64,000 nt of DNA from Undibacter mobilis (lineage in GTDB: Bacteria; Pseudomonadota; Alphaproteobacteria; Rhizobiales; Xanthobacteraceae): assembly GCF_003367195.1 (NCBI RefSeq), contig NZ_QRGO01000001.1, forward strand, positions 2,466,501 to 2,530,500, written 5' to 3'. The notes under the pieces were generated by a model. It made no database searches. It saw nothing but the letters and a program-made list of their open reading frames with translations, and was not told where the DNA came from. This document shows, piece by piece, positions 51,289 through 60,382 of the stretch. The translations under genes were made by a program, and so were the position numbers. Position 1 is the first letter of the stretch. The number at the start of each line of letters is the position of its first letter.

Positions 51289-52491
51289 ATGGCGGGCAAC
51301 GACAAGATCGACCAGGACGCGCTGGCGGCGGAGTGGGGCGTCGCGCTCGAGGCCGAGCAGGGCGGCGGCGCGGCCGCGCCGGCGGTGCCTGCCAGCAGTG
51401 CCGATCAGGCCGCCGCGCAATGGGCGGCCATGGTCGACGACACCGCCACCTTCCAGTCGAGCAATAAAGGCGGTGCCGAGCGCATCCTCAATCAGGAGGA
51501 AATCGACAATCTGCTTGGCTTCAGCCTGGCGGATGTGACGCTCAACGACAATTCCGGCATCCGCTCCATCATCGACTCGGCGATGGTGTCCTACGAGCGT
51601 TTGCCGATGCTCGAAATCGTCTTCGACCGCCTGGTGCGGTTGATGACGACCAGCCTGCGCAATTTCACCTCGGACAACGTCGAAGTTTCGCTCGACCGCA
51701 TCACCTCGGTCCGTTTCGGCGATTATCTGAACTCGATCCCGCTGCCGGCCATTCTCGCCGTGTTCAAGGCGGAGGAATGGGACAATTTTGGTCTCGCCAC
51801 CGTCAATTCCAGCCTCATCTATTCGATCATCGACGTGCTGCTCGGCGGCCGTCGCGGTCAGAGCTCGGTGCGCGTCGAGGGCCGGCCCTATACGACGATC
51901 GAAACGAGCCTGGTCAAGCGCATGATCGAGGTCGTGCTCGCCGACGCCGAACTCGCCTTCAAGCCGTTGTCGCCGGTGAAGTTCAATATCGACCGTCTCG
52001 AGACCAATCCGCGCTTCGCCGCGATCTCGCGTCCGGCCAACGCCGCCATTCTCGTGCGCCTGCGCATCGACATGGAAGACCGCGGCGGCAATATCGAACT
52101 GCTGCTGCCTTACGCCACCATCGAACCGATCCGCGCCACGCTTCTCCAGATGTTCATGGGCGAGAAGTTCGGCCGCGACCAGATCTGGGAAGGCCATCTG
52201 GCCACCGAAATCGGTCAGGCTGAAATCGGCGTCGATGCCGTGCTCTACGAGGAGCACCTGCCGCTGCGCAAGATGATGCAGCTCAATGTCGGCGATACGC
52301 TGATGCTTGAGCTCAAGCCCGATGCACTGGTCAAGCTGCGCTGCGGCGACGTCACGCTGACCGAAGGCCGCATGGGCCGCGTCGGCGACCGCATCGCCGT
52401 GCGCGTTACCAAGAACCTGCGCAAGCCGCGCACCACCTTCGCGATGTTCGAGAAGGCGGACGAATCCAAGATCCGGATGGAGACACAGTGA
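51289..52491 (+). CDS. fliM: Flagellar motor switch protein FliM
   Basis: A 400-residue C-ring protein. The CheY-P-binding motif ILNQEEIDNLLGF is at residues 66-78, not at the very N-terminus, so a ~60-residue extension (acidic, Ala-rich) precedes it. The middle CheC-like domain and C-terminal SpoA domain (LNVGDTLMLELKPDALVKLRCGDV) are intact. The stop overlaps the next gene's start. Confidence 0.95.
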   Translation: MAGNDKIDQDALAAEWGVALEAEQGGGAAAPAVPASSADQAAAQWAAMVDDTATFQSSNKGGAERILNQEEIDNLLGFSLADVTLNDNSGIRSIIDSAMVSYERLPMLEIVFDRLVRLMTTSLRNFTSDNVEVSLDRITSVRFGDYLNSIPLPAILAVFKAEEWDNFGLATVNSSLIYSIIDVLLGGRRGQSSVRVEGRPYTTIETSLVKRMIEVVLADAELAFKPLSPVKFNIDRLETNPRFAAISRPANAAILVRLRIDMEDRGGNIELLLPYATIEPIRATLLQMFMGEKFGRDQIWEGHLATEIGQAEIGVDAVLYEEHLPLRKMMQLNVGDTLMLELKPDALVKLRCGDVTLTEGRMGRVGDRIAVRVTKNLRKPRTTFAMFEKADESKIRMETQ

Positions 52492-52943
52492 TGTTTCAAT
52501 ACGGCTTCCTGATCGAGAGCCTGGTGTCCGTCCTGCTGCTGATGACCATCCTCTATTGCGTCCGGCTCAATAATCAGATCCGCCTGCTCAAGGCCGACGA
52601 ACAGTCGCTGCGCGCCACCATCGCCGAACTCATCACCGCGACCGAAATTGCCGAACGTGCCATCGGTGGCCTCAAGGCGACCATGCGCGAGAGCGAGCAG
52701 ACGCTCGGCGAGCGCGTCAAGCGCGCCGACACGCTCTCGGCCGACCTCGGCCGTCAACTCGAATCCGGCGAACTGCTGCTGTCGCGGCTGGTTCGTATCA
52801 CCGAAGCCGGCCGTCCCGACGCGATGCCGCAGCAGCCGGCTCCGCCGCGCGCCCAGGCGCTGGCCGCCGCGGCCCAGGCGCTGGCCGAGCGCCAGCAGGC
52901 GCGGCTCAAGTCGGCCGGCGAAGCCAGCGGATTGGCGGCATGA
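52491..52943 (+). CDS. DUF6468 flagellar-cluster protein
   Basis: A 150-residue protein with one N-terminal membrane helix (LIESLVSVLLLMTILYCVRLNNQIRLL) followed by a coiled coil to about residue 105 and a Gln/Ala-rich tail. It matches the DUF6468 family that occurs between fliM and motE in alphaproteobacterial flagellar clusters. The function is not established. It overlaps fliM and the next gene by a few bases, so the four genes are strictly coupled. A GTG one codon upstream is possible. Confidence 0.8.
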   Translation: MFQYGFLIESLVSVLLLMTILYCVRLNNQIRLLKADEQSLRATIAELITATEIAERAIGGLKATMRESEQTLGERVKRADTLSADLGRQLESGELLLSRLVRITEAGRPDAMPQQPAPPRAQALAAAAQALAERQQARLKSAGEASGLAA

Positions 52944-53914
52944 TCAAGCTGGCGCGCGAATTCCGTCTGATCCCGATCGTTCTTTTGGCGACGATCTGCC
53001 TGCTCGGGCTCAAGGTGACGGGTCTCGTGTTCGACGGCGGCTATACTTTGGGTGAGAGGCTTGCTGAACGCGGCAAGCCCGCCGGCATGACCGTCACGTC
53101 CAGCAAGGACCTGCCGGATTATCCGCGCATCGTCGTGGCGGGCGAACCGTCGCCGCCGGAGACGCCGGCCGCGAACGCTGCAAGCCCCTGGGCCAAGGAG
53201 ATGTTCAATTTCGGTGGCGGGAGCGCCCGCGCGCCCGAGGTCGTGGGCTCGGTCGCCAACCGGACCGCAGTGCTGCCCAAGATCGGCGCAGCTGCGGGCG
53301 ATAATGAAATCGTCACTGGCTCCGCCGGCGGCGGCACGCCGCAACATTCGGCAGCGCAGCCGCCAGCCGAACCGCTGAAAGCCACAGACAAGCCGCCGGC
53401 CCCGACCAAGCTCGAAGTCGGCGGTGACGCGCAGCCGCTGTCGCCCGGCAAGATCAATTCGCCGGCCGAACGCGCCATTCTCGGCCGCCTGCAGGACCGG
53501 CGCGAGACGCTCGACAACCGCAACAAGGAACTCGACATGCGCGAGAGCCTGATCAAGGCGGCGGAGAAGCGGCTCGAGGCCAAGGTCGGCGAGATGAAAG
53601 ACATCGAGACGCGCATCAAGACCGCGACCGATGCCCGCGAAAAGGAAGAGAAGGAACGCCTCAAAGGTCTCGTCGCGATGTACGAGAATATGAAGCCGAA
53701 GGATGCGGCCCGTATCTTCGACCGGCTCGACCTCAGGGTGCTGGTCGATCTCTCGACCGCGATGAAGCCCATCACTATGTCGGCGGTGCTGGCACAGATG
53801 TCGCCGGAGGCGGCCGAGCGCCTGACGGTCGAACTGGCCTCGCGCGCCAATGCGCCGAAAGCGCAAAGCGCTGGCGACCTGCCCAAAATCGAAGGCCAGC
53901 CGGGCAAGATGTGA
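52940..53914 (+). CDS. motE: MotE-like flagellar protein
   Basis: A 324-residue protein. An N-terminal membrane helix (IPIVLLATICLLGLKVTGLVF), a proline-rich periplasmic linker, a coiled coil (ERAILGRLQDRRETLDNRNKELDMRESLI) and an MgtE-N-like domain (YENMKPKDAARIFDRLDLRVLVDLSTAMKPITMSAVLAQMSPEAAERLT) match MotE. In Sinorhizobium MotE is a periplasmic chaperone for MotC folding. It overlaps the preceding gene by four bases. Confidence 0.88.
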   Translation: MIKLAREFRLIPIVLLATICLLGLKVTGLVFDGGYTLGERLAERGKPAGMTVTSSKDLPDYPRIVVAGEPSPPETPAANAASPWAKEMFNFGGGSARAPEVVGSVANRTAVLPKIGAAAGDNEIVTGSAGGGTPQHSAAQPPAEPLKATDKPPAPTKLEVGGDAQPLSPGKINSPAERAILGRLQDRRETLDNRNKELDMRESLIKAAEKRLEAKVGEMKDIETRIKTATDAREKEEKERLKGLVAMYENMKPKDAARIFDRLDLRVLVDLSTAMKPITMSAVLAQMSPEAAERLTVELASRANAPKAQSAGDLPKIEGQPGKM

Positions 53915-53965
53915 CACCGATGCCGGTGTCCCGATGCTCGTTAGGCGTCTGTTTTACCGCAACAG

Positions 53966-53980
53966 TTAATCCGCCGTTAA
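53966..53980 (+). promoter_or_regulatory. CtrA-like site upstream of the 1262-residue TPR gene
   Basis: TTAATCCGCCGTTAA is a perfect TTAA-N7-TTAA, 39 bp before the ATG at 54020. Confidence 0.65.
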
Positions 53981-54019
53981 ACGCGGTTCCTTAGGCTGGC
54001 GGCCGGGCATACCCACCGC

Positions 54020-57000
54020 ATGGAAGACGCGATGCACGTTCGTCCTGCCAGCAGGCCAACCGCGATGGCGCGAGCGCTCAATGCAGCGCGCGCGGCACTG
54101 GCCTTGCTCGTGGTAACGGGCGCGGGTGTGTCGATTGCGCGTGCCGCCGAGCCGGTGAAAGGCGAGGTCAAGGCGTCGAGCGAAGCCGGCTATGGCCGTC
54201 TGGTGTTCAAGTTCGACGATCCGGTCGATACCAGGGTCCGGGTCGCCGGCGCCATCCTTGTTATCGAGTTCAAAGAGCCGGTGGCGGTTACGGTCGATCG
54301 CATCAGCGGCCGGGTGCCTGAGTTTGTCAGCGCCGCGCGGGTCGATCCCGACGGCAAGGCGGTGCGCATCGCGCTCGCCGGCAAATTCCGCATCAACCCC
54401 ATTCCGGCGGCGGAGCGGCTTTACATCGACCTGTTGCCCGAACCCTGGGTCGGCATGCTGCCGGGCCTGCCGCAGGATGTGGTCGACGAACTGGCCGCGC
54501 GCGCCCGTTCGGCCGAGCTCGCCTCGCGCAAGAAACGGGCGGCCGATCAGGCTGCAGCGCTGCCGGCGGTGCGGGTGAAAGCCGTCAGGCTTCCGACCTT
54601 CATGCGCTATGTGTTCGACCTGCCGGCCGGGATCGATGCCACACCCGAACTGTCCGATGGCAAGTTCAAGCTGCATTTCAGCAAGCCGGCGAAATGGGAT
54701 CTCGCCGACGTCGCGGCGACGCTGCCCGCCACCGTGAAATCGGTGAAGCCGGAAGCCGAGTTCGACTCCATCGGCGTCATCTTTACGCTCAACGGCGCGC
54801 CGGATACGCGCTCGTTTCGCGAAGACAAGAGCTTCGTTGTCGATATCGGGCTCGGTGCCGACGCGGCGCCGCAGGCCGCGGCCACGCCGTTGATGCCGGC
54901 GATCGCGGCGGCAGGCGTGCAGATCGCCCCGCCGGAAACCGTGCCGGCCAAGGAAGCCAGCCGTGACGAGGCGCCTCCGTTCAAGGACATTCCGGCGCTG
55001 AAGGACGCGCCGCCGTTGAAAGATGCACCACCTTTGAAGGACGCGACGGCGCGCCCGGAAGCGCCGGCGCAGCCAGCGGTGCCATCGCTGGCGCCGGTCA
55101 TGGCGCCGAAGGCGGAAGCCAAATCCGAGCCAGCCGCCGCGACCAAGGTCGAGCCGGCAAAGCCTGAGACGAAGACGGCCGACGTCAAGGCGTCCGAGGC
55201 GAAGCCGCCTGTGCAGGCCGCCGAAGCGCCGCGCGCGGCGGAGCCGGCAAAAGCTCAAGCCAAGGCAGCGGCGAAGCCGCCCGTCCAACCATCGACTCCG
55301 CAGCCGAAGGCCGAAACCGCGTCCGCGGAAACCGCCATGCCGGCGATCGCCACGGCGTCCAGCGATCAGATGCGCGTCAGTCTGCCTTTTGCCGCGCCGA
55401 CGCCGGCGGCCATGTTCCGGCGCGGCGATTCACTCTGGCTGGTGTTCGACAGCGGCAAACCGATCGATGTCTCACACTTGGCGCGCGACTTCGGCCATAT
55501 CGTGAGACAAGCCGATTTCGAAAGCGGCGGCAGCGGCGAGGGCATTGTACGCCTGCGCCTGACGCGGCCGATGCTGGCGAGCCTGGAAGCCGACGATAAT
55601 GGCTGGGTTCTCAAGGTCGGCGACAGCGTTGCAACGCCGCCGCAGGCCTTGTCGACGGCGCGGCTCATCAATGGCACCAAGCGCGGCATTGTCGTGGCGC
55701 TCGATCACGCCGGCACACTGCATCATCTCACCGATCCCGATCTCGGGACGCGGCTGATGACGATCACAGCGCTGGCGCCGGCGCGGGGCCTGATGCGGCC
55801 GCAGACTTTCGTCGAACTGCGCGTGTTGCAGTCCATGCACGGCATCGCACTCGAGCCGCTTGCCGACGACATCACCGCTGACGTCACGGCCGATCAGGTT
55901 ACGCTTTCGCGGCCAGGTGGTCTCACCTTGTCGGCTGAAAGCCTGGTGCAGCAGCAACAGATGTCACCAGGGCTGCGCGAAGGTTCGATCGATCCCGAGA
56001 CGTGGGAGGCCGACCGCAAGGCGCCGTTCGAGGCGCGACAGTCGATGCTGATCGCCGACGCGGCGGCGGCCGGCGAGGGCACCAAGCGGGCCGCACGTTA
56101 TAACCTCGCGCGTTTTTACCTCGCTAACGGGATGGGTGCGGAAGCCAAGGCCGTCCTGAGCGTCGCGCTGGGTGACAAGGCCAATGGTGGCGATGAGGTG
56201 ACCGGATCGATTCTGCGCGCGCTCGCCAACGTCATGCTGCACCGGCCGGAAGACGCCTTGAAGGATCTCGCCGATCCGGAGATCGGCAATCAAAAAGAAG
56301 CGCCGATCTGGCGTGCCATGGCGCAGGCGCGACTCGCTCGCTGGCCGGAGGCGCACGCCGCGTTCAAACCGCTCGACAAGCAGATCGCGGGCCTGCCGCT
56401 CAACCTGCAGCGCAGTGTGCTGCTCGACCGCATCCGCACCGGCATCGAGGTCAAGGATTTCGACGCCGCCGCGCGCATGGTCAACGACCTCGATACCATC
56501 GGCGTGCCGGGCGATACCACGGCTTCGGTCGCGGTGCTGAAGGGGCGCCTCGCCGAGAATCTCGGCCGCAAGGAAGATGCGCTCAAGGAATACCGAGAGG
56601 CGGTGATGTCGCCCAACCGCCGGGCCGGCGCGCAGGCGCGGTTGCGCGAAATCGAATTGATGTCGAAGAGCGGCGCGATGCCGCGCAACGAAATGGTACA
56701 CGAGCTCGAGACGTTGACCACGGTGTGGCGTGGCGACGAGACCGAGACGCAGGGGCTGCAACTGCTCGCGCATCTCTACACCGAAGACGGCCGCTATCGC
56801 GATGCCTTCCACGTCATGCGCGCTGCGCTGCTCGCCCATCCCAATGCCGAAGAGACACGCAAGATCCAGGACGAAGCGGCCAAGACCTTCGACGCCTTGT
56901 TCCTCGGCGGCAAGGGTGACGCGCTGCCGCCGATCGAGGCATTGGCGTTGTTCTACGATTATCGCGAATTGACACCGATCGGCCGGCGCGGCGACGAGAT

Positions 57001-57808
57001 GATCAGGCGTTTGGCCGAGCGCCTGGTCGCGGTCGACCTGCTCGATCAGTCGGCAGAGTTGTTGCAGCATCAGGTCGATCACCGTCTGCAGGGCGCGGCC
57101 CGCGCGCAAGTGGCGACACGGCTGGCGATGATCTATCTCATGAACCACAAGGCCGACCACGCGCTCGCTACGTTGCAGCGGACGCGCTCATCGGAACTGT
57201 CCAATGAATTGCGTGACCAGCGCCTGTTGCTGGAAGCGCGGGCGCTGTCCGATATCGGGCGCAACGATGTCGCGCTCGAGGTTGTCGCCAATCTCAAGGG
57301 GCGCGAGGCGATCCGCCTGCGCGCCGATATCGAATGGGCCGCCAAGCATTGGCGCACCGCGGCGGAACAGATCGAATTGATGCTCGGCGAACGCTGGAAG
57401 GATTTCCGGCCGCTGAGCGACTCCGAGCGCATGGACGTGCTCCGCGCCGCGATCGGCTATACGTTGAGCGACGAGGGCATCGGGTTGGCGCGGCTGCGCG
57501 AGAAATACGCGGCCAAGATGGCCGGCACACCGGACGCCCATGCGTTTGAGGTGGTGAGCGCGCCGATCGGCGCCGACTCGACGGAATTCCAGTCGGTGGC
57601 CCGGCGTATTGCCAATACCGATACGCTCGACGCCTTCCTGCGCGATCTCAACGAGCGTTACGGCGCCGAGTTCTCGAAGTTGCCGCAGGCCCGCAACGGC
57701 GCAGCTCCGAATGCCGCGGCGAAGGCTGACGACAAGCGCGCCGATCCGGCGCCCACCGGTTCGATCCGCCCGCGCGCGGCGACGTTCAAGGATCAGCCGA
57801 AGCGCTGA
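54020..57808 (+). CDS. Large exported TPR-repeat protein of the flagellar cluster
   Basis: A 1262-residue protein. A signal peptide ends near IARAAEP. Residues ~45-290 contain AMIN-like beta repeats (YGRLVFKFDDPVDTRVRVAGAILVIEF, then FMRYVFDLPAGIDATP). A Lys/Pro/Ala linker of ~150 residues follows, then a third beta domain and ~700 residues of TPR-like helical hairpins (ARYNLARFYLANGMGAEAKAVL, GRLAENLGRKEDALKEYREAV). It is probably a periplasmic scaffold. It lies between motE and fliP with its own CtrA-like site, which links it to the cell-cycle or flagellar programme. I know no characterised function. Confidence 0.75.
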   Translation: MEDAMHVRPASRPTAMARALNAARAALALLVVTGAGVSIARAAEPVKGEVKASSEAGYGRLVFKFDDPVDTRVRVAGAILVIEFKEPVAVTVDRISGRVPEFVSAARVDPDGKAVRIALAGKFRINPIPAAERLYIDLLPEPWVGMLPGLPQDVVDELAARARSAELASRKKRAADQAAALPAVRVKAVRLPTFMRYVFDLPAGIDATPELSDGKFKLHFSKPAKWDLADVAATLPATVKSVKPEAEFDSIGVIFTLNGAPDTRSFREDKSFVVDIGLGADAAPQAAATPLMPAIAAAGVQIAPPETVPAKEASRDEAPPFKDIPALKDAPPLKDAPPLKDATARPEAPAQPAVPSLAPVMAPKAEAKSEPAAATKVEPAKPETKTADVKASEAKPPVQAAEAPRAAEPAKAQAKAAAKPPVQPSTPQPKAETASAETAMPAIATASSDQMRVSLPFAAPTPAAMFRRGDSLWLVFDSGKPIDVSHLARDFGHIVRQADFESGGSGEGIVRLRLTRPMLASLEADDNGWVLKVGDSVATPPQALSTARLINGTKRGIVVALDHAGTLHHLTDPDLGTRLMTITALAPARGLMRPQTFVELRVLQSMHGIALEPLADDITADVTADQVTLSRPGGLTLSAESLVQQQQMSPGLREGSIDPETWEADRKAPFEARQSMLIADAAAAGEGTKRAARYNLARFYLANGMGAEAKAVLSVALGDKANGGDEVTGSILRALANVMLHRPEDALKDLADPEIGNQKEAPIWRAMAQARLARWPEAHAAFKPLDKQIAGLPLNLQRSVLLDRIRTGIEVKDFDAAARMVNDLDTIGVPGDTTASVAVLKGRLAENLGRKEDALKEYREAVMSPNRRAGAQARLREIELMSKSGAMPRNEMVHELETLTTVWRGDETETQGLQLLAHLYTEDGRYRDAFHVMRAALLAHPNAEETRKIQDEAAKTFDALFLGGKGDALPPIEALALFYDYRELTPIGRRGDEMIRRLAERLVAVDLLDQSAELLQHQVDHRLQGAARAQVATRLAMIYLMNHKADHALATLQRTRSSELSNELRDQRLLLEARALSDIGRNDVALEVVANLKGREAIRLRADIEWAAKHWRTAAEQIELMLGERWKDFRPLSDSERMDVLRAAIGYTLSDEGIGLARLREKYAAKMAGTPDAHAFEVVSAPIGADSTEFQSVARRIANTDTLDAFLRDLNERYGAEFSKLPQARNGAAPNAAAKADDKRADPAPTGSIRPRAATFKDQPKR

Positions 57809-57826
57809 AGGCGCGCCGACGCGCGC

Positions 57827-58594
57827 CTATGTCCCGTAGCTCTGGATCAGCGATCCGGCGACCAGCGACCAGCCGTCGACCAGCACGAAGAAGATCAGCT
57901 TGAACGGCAGCGACACCACGACCGGTGGCAGCATCATCATGCCCATCGACATCAGCACCGAGGCGACGACGAGGTCGATGATCAGGAACGGAATGAACAG
58001 CAGAAAGCCGATCTCGAAGGCGCGCTTGAGTTCCGAGATCATGAAGGCCGGGATCAGGACGCGCAGCGACAACTGCTCGGGCGAGGCCGGCGGCGGCTCG
58101 CGCGTCATGTCGATGAACAGCTTCAGGTCCTTGTCGCGGACGTTCTTCTGCATGAAGGCGCGCAGCGGCACGGCGCCGCGCTCGAATGCCTGCTCGGCGG
58201 TGATCTCGTTGGCGACCAGCGGGCGGATGGCGGTGTCGTAAGCCGTCTGCAGCGTCGGCGCCATCACGAAGGCGGTGAGGAACAGTGCGAGCCCGACCAG
58301 CACCGAATTGGGCGGCGCGGTCGCGGTGCCAAGCGCGGTACGCAGCAGCGACAGCACGACGACGATGCGCGTGAACGACGTCATCATGACGAGAATCGAC
58401 GGTGCCAGCGACAGCACCGTCAGCAGCGCGATCATCTGGATGACGCGCTCGGTCAGCCCCGCGTTGCCGGGCCCGCCGAAATTGATGCTGACATCCTGCG
58501 CCGCGGCCGGAGCCGCAAGGATGAGGAGCGCTCCTGATACTCCAGCCGCCACCGTCAGAAATTGACGAACTCGGCGGCCGGAACGATCCCTCAA
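57827..58594 (-). CDS. fliP: Flagellar export gate protein FliP
   Basis: A 255-residue membrane protein of the type III export gate. A signal-like N-terminus ends PAAAQD. The core blocks MIALLTVLSLAPSILVMMTSFTRIVVVLSLLRTALGT and ELKRAFEIGFLLFIPFLIIDLVVASVLMSMGMMMLPP are conserved. The likely start is a TTG whose TGA overlap couples it to the end of fliO. FliQ and FliR, its gate partners, are encoded divergently at 61222-62428. Confidence 0.95.
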   Translation of the reverse strand: MRDRSGRRVRQFLTVAAGVSGALLILAAPAAAQDVSINFGGPGNAGLTERVIQMIALLTVLSLAPSILVMMTSFTRIVVVLSLLRTALGTATAPPNSVLVGLALFLTAFVMAPTLQTAYDTAIRPLVANEITAEQAFERGAVPLRAFMQKNVRDKDLKLFIDMTREPPPASPEQLSLRVLIPAFMISELKRAFEIGFLLFIPFLIIDLVVASVLMSMGMMMLPPVVVSLPFKLIFFVLVDGWSLVAGSLIQSYGT

Positions 58595-59628
58595 GTCTTA
58601 CCCGGAGGACGGCCGAGCAGACTGGCCATCTCCTGTTCAAGACTGTCGTAGACAGTCTTGCCCGCGGGCGTCGTCGAGCGGGGCGGTTGCGAGGTCGGGC
58701 GATCGAGACGCGGCTCCTGCCGCGACGGGCGCGGCATTTCAAAGGGGGGCTCCGGCCAACCGTCGTCGGCAGACTTGGCGGGCGCGGGCGCTTCGATGCG
58801 CGGGTCGACGCGCAGCTTGTAATCGCGGCGCGGCACTTCGACCGGCAAGGGCGAGACAGACTTGGAAGCGACCGGTACGGCGAGCGGATCGGTGACCGGC
58901 GCGCGGCTTTCGGCCGGCGCGCGGCGCAGCGCCGCCTCGAGTTGCTGCGCCATCTCGGCGAGATTGTGGTCGGTCTGCGGTGCTTCGCCCGGTTCGTGCT
59001 CCATTGCCACCGGCGGAGCGACGGGCGGCGCAACTGGCTGCGGCGTCATTTGCGGTGCGGCCGCGCGCGTCGGCATGACATCCGGCGGCGCAATGCGGCT
59101 CGACAATTCGGCGGCGAGGCCGCTCAGGCTGTTCTCAGACGAGGCCGGACGCGGCCGGGCGCCCGGTTCGGGCGCATGCCACGGCTCCTCGGTCACCGGT
59201 TGGCGATAGGGACGCGGCGGCGGCAGCGGTGCCGATTCGGTGATTGGTTGCAGCGGGACATTGTCGGGCGCGGGCGCATGGCGCAACGCCGGTTCGGCGG
59301 CGCGGGTGACCGTTTCCGGCGCACGCGGCGCGGCCGGCGCGGCGCGCACGATGTTTTGCTCGACGACGACGTCGGTCGGGCCGCCAATCATCATCAGATG
59401 CTCGACATTATCGCGGCGGATGAGAACCAGACGGCGGCGGGCATCGACGGTGGCGGCATCGATCACGGCCAGGCGTGGCTGACGGCCGCGCGCATTGGCA
59501 CCGCCCAGGCGGTCGGCTGCGAAGCGGCGCACCAGCCAGGCGGTCAGGCCTATGAGCGCCAAGACCGCCGCGAAGGCGACGAAGAACTTTGCCGCGGTGG
59601 GCATCTCCGCGCCGAAAAGGTCGAACAT
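58591..59628 (-). CDS. fliO: Flagellar biosynthesis protein FliO with long proline-rich tail
   Basis: A 345-residue protein. One membrane helix (AAKFFVAFAAVLALIGLTAWLVRR) and the small conserved domain RQPRLAVIDAATVDARRRLVLIRRDNVEHLMMIGGPTDVVVEQNI occupy the first ~100 residues. The remaining ~240 residues are proline/arginine-rich and probably disordered and cytoplasmic. FliO stabilises FliP during gate assembly. It overlaps fliP by four bases. Confidence 0.88.
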   Translation of the reverse strand: MFDLFGAEMPTAAKFFVAFAAVLALIGLTAWLVRRFAADRLGGANARGRQPRLAVIDAATVDARRRLVLIRRDNVEHLMMIGGPTDVVVEQNIVRAAPAAPRAPETVTRAAEPALRHAPAPDNVPLQPITESAPLPPPRPYRQPVTEEPWHAPEPGARPRPASSENSLSGLAAELSSRIAPPDVMPTRAAAPQMTPQPVAPPVAPPVAMEHEPGEAPQTDHNLAEMAQQLEAALRRAPAESRAPVTDPLAVPVASKSVSPLPVEVPRRDYKLRVDPRIEAPAPAKSADDGWPEPPFEMPRPSRQEPRLDRPTSQPPRSTTPAGKTVYDSLEQEMASLLGRPPGKT

Positions 59629-59930
59629 CGAAGCGCTCCGTGACAGTGAAACCCAACGCGATCAGAATCAGCCAAATAGTTAACGGCAGTAGGCACGATT
59701 TGCCGGACCGGCCGCCATTAAAATCTTAACAAAACGGCGGCGGTTTGGCACCGGGCGCGGAAAAGCTAACTGCTGCACATGGTTAACGGCGGCCCGCCCG
59801 GAGGCCCTGAAACCGTCCCCGTTTACCACCTGTTAACCATAGGCCCGGCAAAGTCTGCCTAGTTGGCTTCGTGTCGCGAAGCAAGCCGGTGATGTCTTAA
59901 CCGGCCGTTTCCAGCGCGAAAGAGGGCCCA
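59629..59930. other. Divergent regulatory region between fliO and flgB
   Basis: 302 bp with no gene. It contains several TTAAC half-sites (near 59680, 59727 and 59780) and a full CtrA-like site at 59822-59836. No correctly spaced sigma-54 element was found for either gene. Confidence 0.55.
59822..59836 (+). promoter_or_regulatory. CtrA-like site upstream of the flgB operon
   Basis: TTTA-N7-TTAA within GTTTACCACCTGTTAACCAT. It lies 94 bp before flgB, nearly identical to the site upstream of fliX. Confidence 0.65.
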
Positions 59931-60344
59931 ATGGCGATCACCGATGTTCCCATTCTGTCGATGTTGCGCACCAAGATGTCCTGGGCGCAGGAGCGCCAGA
60001 AGGTGCTCGCCCAGAACGTCGCCAATTCCGATACCCCGAATTACCGCGGCCGGGACCTCGCGGCGCCGAAATTCGACGACGCCGTGGCGGGGACCTCACG
60101 CCCGGTCGATCAGGTGACGCTCGCGGCGACGACGCCGGGCCACATCGGTGGCGGCATGTCGCTCAACGGCGCGTCGAAATACGCGACCACAAAGGGCGGC
60201 TACGAAGTTCGCCCCGGCGGCAACTCGGTCAATCTCGAAGACGAGATGATGAAGGTGGCGTCGAACCAGATGGAATACCAGGCGGCGACCGCGCTCTACA
60301 CGCGCAGCCTCACCCTCCTGAAAGTGGCGCTCGGCAAGCGCTGA
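59931..60344 (+). CDS. flgB: Flagellar proximal rod protein FlgB
   Basis: A 137-residue rod subunit with SWAQERQKVLAQNVANSDTPNYRGRDLAAPKFDD at the N-terminus and NQMEYQAATALYTRSLTLLKVALGKR at the C-terminus. AGAGGG precedes the ATG. It is first in the flgB-flgC-fliE-fliQ-fliR-flhB operon downstream of a CtrA-like site, as expected for early flagellar genes. Confidence 0.95.
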   Translation: MAITDVPILSMLRTKMSWAQERQKVLAQNVANSDTPNYRGRDLAAPKFDDAVAGTSRPVDQVTLAATTPGHIGGGMSLNGASKYATTKGGYEVRPGGNSVNLEDEMMKVASNQMEYQAATALYTRSLTLLKVALGKR

Positions 60345-60382
60345 CGAATCCTGAGGGGCACGGCGGAACGGAGACCTGAACA

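Noticed and set aside
59684..59705. CGGCA and TGCCG arms near fliO as another enhancer palindrome
   Set aside because: The arms are 12 bp apart instead of 5, and there is no sigma-54 core nearby.
59745..59765. TGGCACC in front of flgB as a sigma-54 -24 element
   Set aside because: There is no GC at the required -12 distance. A CtrA-like site explains this promoter better.
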